Origin: Hedera helix
Taxonomy: Eukaryota > Streptophyta > Magnoliopsida > Apiales > Araliaceae
DNA length: 64,000 nucleotides
Assembly (NCBI GenBank): GCA_947179155.2
Contig: OX359282.1
Location: 24,100,510-24,164,509, forward strand
Reading direction: 5' to 3'
Shown here: positions 57,380 to 64,000 of the stretch, in pieces
Layout of the letters: each line of letters begins with the position of its first letter
Numbering within the stretch: position 1 is the first letter of the stretch
The notes under the pieces: model-generated
Databases searched by the model: none
The model's input: only the letters and a program-made list of their open reading frames with translations
What the model was told of the DNA's origin: nothing
Made by a program: the position numbers and the translations under genes

Positions 57380-57917
57380 GGCTATATTTATTTATAAAAA
57401 ATATATTTAAAATTGAACTATTTGTATTAATTTAATATTATTTTGAATTATTTTATTTCATGATGGGGGATTAAATAATTCTATGAACTATTTTTTTTAA
57501 TCATTCTTAAGNNNNNNNNNNNNNNNNNNNNNNNNNNNNNNNNNNNNNNNNNNNNNNNNNNNNNNNNNNNNNNNNNNNNNNNNNNNNNNNNNNNNNNNNN
57601 NNNNNNNNNNNNNNNNNNNNNNNNNNNNNNNNNNNNNNNNNNNNNNNNNNNNNNNNNNNNNNNNNNNNNNNNNNNNNNNNNNNNNNNNNNNNNNNNNNNN
57701 NNNNNNNNNNNGTTATTTATGTGAGATTATATAATCTCATGCAAAATTAGAGATTAATAGTGATTCTCATTTTAAACTATTAAATGGCTTGATGAAACTA
57801 ATAATCCAACATTAAATGATTAATAATCCCTCATCAAGGGATTAAATAGTGTAAAGTAGTATTAAATTAACATAAATAGTCCAATTTCAAGTATGTTTTT
57901 TACAAACAAACATAGCC
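57380..57917. mobile_element. Tourist/Harbinger MITE with TAA duplication, containing the N gap
   Basis: The left end GGCTATATTTATTTATAAAA and the right end in reverse GGCTATGTTTGTTTGTAAAA are inverted repeats. TAA flanks both sides (57377-57379 and 57918-57920). The interior matches the family seen in intron 1. Confidence 0.75.
57512..57711. other. assembly gap, 200 N
   Basis: Exactly 200 N, probably a placeholder of fixed size, so the true distance across it is unknown. Confidence 0.98.
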
Positions 57918-58199
57918 TAAGTAAATTAAATTATTATTTTGTTTGGTAGTTTTGATAGAATTTTATTTAGTGCGTACACACTTCTTTTAAGGTTTATATA
58001 TTATTGTCTCGTATCGTTTAGTTGGAAGCAAGGCAGTGTGAACTTTATGAATGTAACCTAACTCATATAATTTTCTAAAATGTATGATTGGTGTTCCCAC
58101 TAAATCAGGCCGGTCTTTAATTTCCCAAGACTAATACTGCTGGATATAATGTTAGCAAAAGGAAGGATTATTGGATTTAATGTCTTCGGCTGTGGTTAC

Positions 58200-58300
58200 A
58201 AAGTCCTTTTCTTGTGTCTATATATAGGGACTAAGCAACATGGTAGTAGCGTAGTAGGGCAGGAAACACGAGCCATCTGCTGAAAGAAGTGGAGAAAATG
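58200..58300 (+). promoter_or_regulatory. possible promoter-like stretch with TATA box
   Basis: 'tgtctatatatagggactaa' (around 58215-58235) has a strong TATA context. About 30 bp further is 'gtagtagggcaggaaacacg', similar to a phrase in the duplicated core ('tactagggcgagaaacacat', about 37068 and 59624). No gene follows, as the next ATG is stopped after a few codons. It may belong to a non-coding transcript or a lost gene. Confidence 0.3.
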
Positions 58301-58554
58301 AAAGAATATTGAAAGTTTACACTTTACCCTATAATAATGGGCACAAATTTATCCTGTCTAGTGGGAATGAATCATTATGAGAAATAATAATGAGATTTTT
58401 CAACTCATGCATTTGAAAGTACTCAATCTATTTCAAAGTTGAAGGCACGTGCATTTAGATTTTGTAGTCCGAATTTCTGAAATTCAGAAGTTCAAAATTG
58501 ATGACTAAAAGAAATATAGCTTGACTATGATTTGTAGATATAGAAAGTATTCAG

Positions 58555-58557
<3 letters not shown>

Positions 58558-58606
<49 letters not shown>
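58558..58606. repeat. (TA)n microsatellite, empty-site counterpart of foldback 1
   Basis: A pure TA tract leads directly into 'ttgggtaataagttaaacat'. In copy A the same junction contains the foldback element 34606-34832 within its TA tract. Confidence 0.85.
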
Positions 58607-58609
<3 letters not shown>

Positions 58610-59983
58610 GTAATAAGTTAAACATTATAGTATGCAATATCTTCATTTGCTAGTTAATGTCATGAAACAACAAAGTTTATAGGAACATAACTTAGAATAT
58701 GTACGTACCTTGATTTTGATTAGTGGTCTTAGGCTTATTTATTTATTTACATGGTACATTGGTCTATTCTATATATTAAGCCGATAAATTAGGCATGCAA
58801 TGTTTACTTAATTTGGTGAATAACTTAATACGTACTAAATTTTTACAACTACCTCATTTATTAATAGTATTAATTCATGTCATTTTATCATTTTACTAGA
58901 GTATTTTTAGGATTTAGTACGTATTAATAAACTTAACTTTACTTTTCTTTATAATTTATACTATTATATTTTAGGAGATTTCTAGGTCATCACGGGACAC
59001 CCAACTTTGTTTCTCAACACCATATAATTATAAGAATGATTCGGTTATGATGAAATTGACATTAATTTTACCGTAGTAAGTTCATATAACTTTTTATTGT
59101 ATTAGTTATAGAAAATGTTGTATTAATCAATGCAATAAAAAATTATAGAACTTATCAATGCAATATTTTTTATAACCAATAGTTAAAAATTGTAGAACTT
59201 ACTACTATAATGAAGTCGGTGTCAATTTCACGTTAACCGGATCTTTATAAGAAGATTGTTGGGAGGGTTTAATTCAGCTATAGAATTTGTATACATATTG
59301 CACGTGTCCTGTGGGACTTGTTCTTCGGAAAAATCAATAGATAAAAAAAGAATGGTGCAACCAAACAATGGGCATAATGCATTCTAAATGTGAGACTGAG
59401 TTAGTCCTAGTGTTTAAAGATTTAAACTTATTCTTACTTCTTGTCCTAATATTCCAAGATTTGATGAAGACTGATAAATGCTGTCACCTAATTCGCAATC
59501 AAAAGATGGTTTACCAGGAAATTTGCGTTCGGCCAGTGGTCATTATTGGAGCAAAATGTTTTAATGATTAGTCTTCTTTCAGGATCTATGTACAAAAGTG
59601 GATTAATTAGTAGGTAGAGGTACTAGGGCGAGAAACACATGAGCCAGTTTAGTCATCTAATTATATGGATGTATTTAGCTACATTAGCCGCAGCTAAAGA
59701 AGACTAATGACAAAGAAAATTGGCATTCGGCATATATAGACAAGGATAAAAAGGGACTCTTTTTGTCAGTCAAAATGAGCATTGTTTTTGAATTGTTTAT
59801 AAAAATGAGTTGTGTTAATATAACATAGAGTTGTATTTTATATGACCGTTCTTATGAAAGTATTATTCATATATAATTATTTGCTATACATATTCAACTC
59901 ACTTTTATAAATTTGCGCAAATATACCATCCAATTTAGACTATCTGAAATCAAGTTTCCTTTTGCCCTATTTATGAACCACTG

Positions 59984-62472
59984 TGTGACGCTCTCAAATT
60001 CGAGTCTCTTGAATCACATATTCAGTGCTCACGATACTAATCTACCATTCAATTTCAACCAATCATTTTAGAATAAAATAACTTAATTTACATAAATACT
60101 TAACTATCTCAGGTTTACTTACCTTTACATATTACAAAACATATACAATCTATTATTTTACAAAAATATAACATTTACATCAATTCTTCTAACTATATAA
60201 TAACTGCTTGTTGGCCTTTCCTTTTCCTTTATCTAGCCCTGACACCTCTGTCTGCTCGGGTTTAGCTGAAATATCATGTTAAAGAAAGAATGAACATAAA
60301 ATAGCTTAGCATGTACATAAACAAAAAAATAACATGATATTTCGGAATAATGAAAGAGAATTTGTAACAATCAAACTGAACCAATAATATGAATCTATGC
60401 ATGAATAACTTGAAATATTTTTATTAAGTTTGTTGTACACTCACAAGACTAAGAACTCATTAAGAACAATACCAATCATAAAAACTGATACTGCCCAAAT
60501 CAGTTATAATACTGTATTTTCTTTCAGATGTGTACTCTAGGTGATCAGCCTATCGTACTTTTACATTGTGCACAATATAAACATCTAACGGCGCAATGAC
60601 GCCATACAATTTGTATTTCCTTTTTACCTTTATCCCCTTTTATCAGGGTTGTTCTATTACAGCATTTCGTAGATTCCGCATCACAACAACATGGATTGGA
60701 GAACATAACAATGAATATATGAATTCAATATAAATTATCACATATGTCTAGCTGGATCAAGATTGACATCGATATTTCTCAAAACAGTTCAATAAGAAAT
60801 GAACTTCAAATAATGTACATGAATGCATAATGCATATAACTGTTCAATGAACTACAAATGAGAGTTCGAATAGAACACTTGTCTTTGTCCTTGTTTATGC
60901 TTACAGTTAATATAGTATATCTCGTTTATGACCTACACAATCATAACGTGGTCTATGCATTAGTTGTATGTATTTATATGCTTTACCTTGGTATACAAAC
61001 TATTCTTTTCATTTACATGCTATTTTTGGCCCATTTCTACACAACCTGATTCTAACACTTAATTTAGCACATATAACACATATATGACTTGTCTAAGCCT
61101 TAAAAAATGTTAAAAGATTCCAAATGACTTTACTTATCCGAGAACTCAATTTTTAGTTGTCGGTGGACGTTTTTAAACATTTAAAACTCACATTTATCGG
61201 CATAAATACTAAATAACTTCGAAAACAACACTAACACGTGTATTTATATAAAACTTAGTTATTTAGTATTTTTTTTACCTTAAATTACACAAAATGACCA
61301 AAAATCACACTTGAGTAGAATTTTGTCAATTTTACAAAATCTACCTTCGAACTCAACTTGAGTTGTTAAACTCCATACACCTTAAACACCATCACGACCT
61401 CATTTAGCAATTATGTATGTCCATATAACATCTATATGCACCATCTAAAACACTTTACAGATTATGATTTAGTTTACATACCAAGTATAGCCTAATATTG
61501 TAACTTTCATAAACAAGTCATGCTTTTAAACCATTAGATATATTATGATGCTATCTAGCATGAATTTTTACATGTATCAAACATGTTTAACACTTTCAAC
61601 TAGGGTTTCATCATATCTATCAACAAATAACACATGATCATCCTTAAATCATGATTTTTAGCTTTGAATATATACATAAATAGTTCACCACCTTTGTAGT
61701 ACAATTTTTAAGCTTAGGGTTTCTTCATATTTCAACCATATAGCACATAACTCACATAATCAACACTTATATTTATAGATACATACATGGCTATGCATGT
61801 TCTTGAATTTAAACACATAAAGAGAGAGTTTTAAAGGTAAAACTCTTATAATACATTCTTTGTGCTCTCTTCCTTCTTGCTAAGAAGCTTCTTAGTGTAT
61901 GATTCTCCACTTTGATGGTAGTTTCAAGTCTTTAGCTTACTTTCCTTGAAATATCTCAAGCTTTCTCTCTAGGGTTTCTAGCTTTGCTCTTCCTTTTTGC
62001 TCTCTCACTTGAGCTCACGGTTGGGCATGAAGAATGAAGAAGACTAAGCTAGCTTATACTTACAAAATCTATACATACATATATTATATCTAATAATCCA
62101 ACACTTAACTAACCTAGTTAGGCTTAACTCATGCATGATTATGGGCATTCAAGGCAATTTACATTGATTAGTTAGGGCATAGTAGTCAACTAACCATCCT
62201 AGGATACCATGGTCATTCTTTAAGTTGTCAAGGGCATTTTAGTCAATTGTCAAATTCTCTAGACAAATTTAATTCAATTTAATCCTAGTTAATTATTACT
62301 TAACCAATTCAAGTCCCTTTTCATCCAAATTTATTTTTCTAGACTTGAATTTTAATCCACCATTAAATAATTCATAATTTGCTTATCCCAAAACACTTGT
62401 CACACTTCAAAAATTTACTTCCATTAAGTAATTATAATATTTACAATATTTATAAAACTCCATGTCATTACA
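59984..62472 (-). mobile_element. solo Ty3/gypsy LTR, 2,489 bp, minus orientation
   Basis: The plus strand begins TGTGACGCTCTCAAATTCGA and ends 'actccatgtcattaca'. In reverse the two ends correspond to the TGTAA... start and ...GCGTCACA end of the gypsy family at 43-52 kb. The flanks are CACTG (59979-59983) and CATTG (62473-62477), a target duplication with one change. Copy A runs straight through this site (about 37411), apart from 8 bp next to it. There is no internal coding region, so it is a solo LTR left by recombination. Confidence 0.85.
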
Positions 62473-62544
62473 CATTGCACACACAAACAAGAAGAGGAAA
62501 CAAGATGGCATTTTGCTAATTAAGATTCCAAAATCTATCCCCCT

Positions 62545-62571
62545 CTCTCTCTCTCTCTCTCTCTCTCTCGC

Positions 62572-62625
<54 letters not shown>
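62545..62625. repeat. (CT)n-(TG)n-(TA)n compound microsatellite
   Basis: It is an expanded version of the shorter tract at 37485-37515 in copy A. Both strands show artefactual open frames here. Confidence 0.85.
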
Positions 62626-62630
<5 letters not shown>

Positions 62631-62890
62631 CGAAGCCAGAGTTTTTACTCAGCGGGGTCAAAATATGTAATGAATAATTTAGTGGAGGTGTGGGGGACAT
62701 TGCGCCCGAGCCAATTTTTTTTAATAGTTTTGCACTTTTTGATTAAATATATAAAATATGTATTTAGTTACAATAATAATACAATAAATAGTAACATTAT
62801 ATATAAACACCTTATTGACCACTAATATGTTTTTTTAATTACAAATTTATTCCATGTTACTTAATTTCTTAATTGTTTTAAAAAAAGTAA

Positions 62891-63143
62891 TCCATCTGTT
62901 ATAAATTATATGATAATTTTTTACTTTTGAAAGTCAATTTGAGATATTTTAAAACTCAAAATTTAGATGATTTAAATTATAAAATAATAAACTTGTAATA
63001 AATAATACTTCTAAATAGTTTACAATATTCATCATTGTATTGATTAAAATTAAAAGAATTTAAGTTAATTTTGAGTTTAAAATTTTCTTTATTTGACTTT
63101 AAAAAATCAACAATGATCAAATAATATGAAACAAAGAAAGTAT
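62891..63143. mobile_element. Stowaway-like MITE, decayed, copy B
   Basis: It is the duplicate of 37781-38033 with the same degenerate ends. Confidence 0.6.
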
Positions 63144-64000
63144 AAATTAAAATATTATTTATTTGAATAAGATTAAAGGGAGATACATATATAAAAGAGT
63201 AAGAGTGATATATGTTTGAAAAAAATATAAAAAATTTAATTTGATCCTATACATTAAAAAATTTGTATAATTTCAATAAAGTTGATTTATATATTACACA
63301 TAATTTTTTTTTTTAAATTTACCATGTAATTATTTTTTCAGTAGGGTCAATTAACCCCACTCCTCTTAACCTGGCTTTGTCCCTATTAATATATATATAT
63401 ATATATCCCATTCCTCTTACGTTGTATTAATTAGACTGTTTATGTATAATAACAAATAATTTAAATAAATCTTTGAATAAAAGTAAAACATAGATAAAAG
63501 GTAATTAAGGAATTTAATGTTGTCACTTAAATTATGTGAGAGAATGACAGATAAAAAGAGGGGACGAGAGACACATGGACTAAGCTGGAAAAAAAATGTG
63601 GAAAGGAGAAAAGTTGGAGATAAGAGTGAAAAAGTGATTTCTTTTGCATTTTATAATACTTTAACTACTGAAACTGTCACAACAACTATATACTTAAAAA
63701 TTTAAAATTGAAAGATAAAGTATCATCGACATTTTGAGAGTGAAAACGCATAGACCAAATGATTGCCTAGTGATAATTAAAATATTTTCTTTCATGATCA
63801 CTAATCTATCTTCGAGTAAAATCAGCAAAAACACAACATAATAAAACATGTTTCTTCTAACAAAAATTTCTCCCAACTCTTCCTCTTCTAAGTTATTCTA
63901 GGGTCTATGATTGAATAATAGGCCTAAAATTAAATTATAATAAAACAAGTTCTGAAAGCTAAAAGAGGAGAGGGTTGTACTTATAAAGGAGTCATCCTCA

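Larger units (their letters stand above)
58606..64000. repeat. segmental duplication, copy B (cut by window end)
   Basis: It aligns with 34856-39535. It lacks the Helitron, foldback 2 and the hAT MITE, and carries the solo LTR at 59984-62472. The open frames here are not conserved with copy A. Confidence 0.9.

Noticed and set aside
59368..59571. 67-residue frame in copy B
   Set aside because: The corresponding region of copy A (about 36797-37000) has indels that break the frame, so it is not under coding constraint.
62462..62700. Frames with Ser-Leu and Ile-Tyr repeats on both strands
   Set aside because: They are translations of (CT)n and (TA)n microsatellites.
1..64000. tRNA, rRNA or organellar insert
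   Set aside because: No cloverleaf-forming tRNA sequence, rRNA stretch or chloroplast/mitochondrial gene was recognised by eye. A dedicated tRNAscan/Infernal run would be needed to exclude small RNAs.

Overview
The window is nuclear DNA from a plant, most likely a eudicot. It is very AT-rich, has one protein gene split by very large introns, and is otherwise dominated by plant transposable elements (Ty3/gypsy, Ty1/copia, CACTA, Helitron, hAT, Harbinger/Tourist, Stowaway, foldback MITEs). The genus cannot be fixed from the sequence. A 200-N assembly gap lies at 57512-57711.

The only gene that looks intact is a bHLH transcription factor of the FBH/AKS type (bHLH128/129/130-like), plus strand, six coding exons from 4077 to 24148, 355 residues by my splice model. 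All five introns have GT..AG borders and the reading frame is kept throughout. The gene covers 20 kb for 1,068 coding bases. Intron 1 holds Tourist-type MITEs. Intron 2 holds a probable solo gypsy LTR with a Tat/Ogre-like piece nested in it. Intron 5 holds copia LTR fragments in inverted orientation and two MITEs.

From 24.2 to 34 kb is a graveyard of gene and transposon fragments: the C-terminal part of a FAD2-like desaturase, a receptor-kinase scrap, a MULE transposase scrap, a gypsy reverse-transcriptase scrap, and an ABCB-transporter exon fragment caught between LTR pieces. From 34 to 64 kb lies an old segmental duplication. Copy A (34856-39535) and copy B (58606-64000, cut by the window end) align over about 2.9 kb of shared non-coding sequence. 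Comparing them gives empty sites for a Helitron, a hAT MITE, a solo LTR and foldback elements sitting in (TA)n microsatellites. A second duplicated block is at 40721-41357 and 55095-55710, and a small one at 34104-34290 and 53946-54151.

Between the copies, a CACTA fragment (41591-53938, minus strand) is split by a complete, very young Ty3/gypsy element (43146-52441, target-site duplication ATCTA). Its LTRs differ by only about six substitutions in 2.87 kb, yet its polyprotein is broken and the reverse-transcriptase core is missing, so it was probably moved in trans.

The most interesting pattern is a set of foldback elements lodged inside (TA)n tracts. For three of the four, the paralogous site in the other duplicate holds TA-rich sequence only. 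This looks like microsatellite-targeted insertion similar in principle to the rice Micron family.
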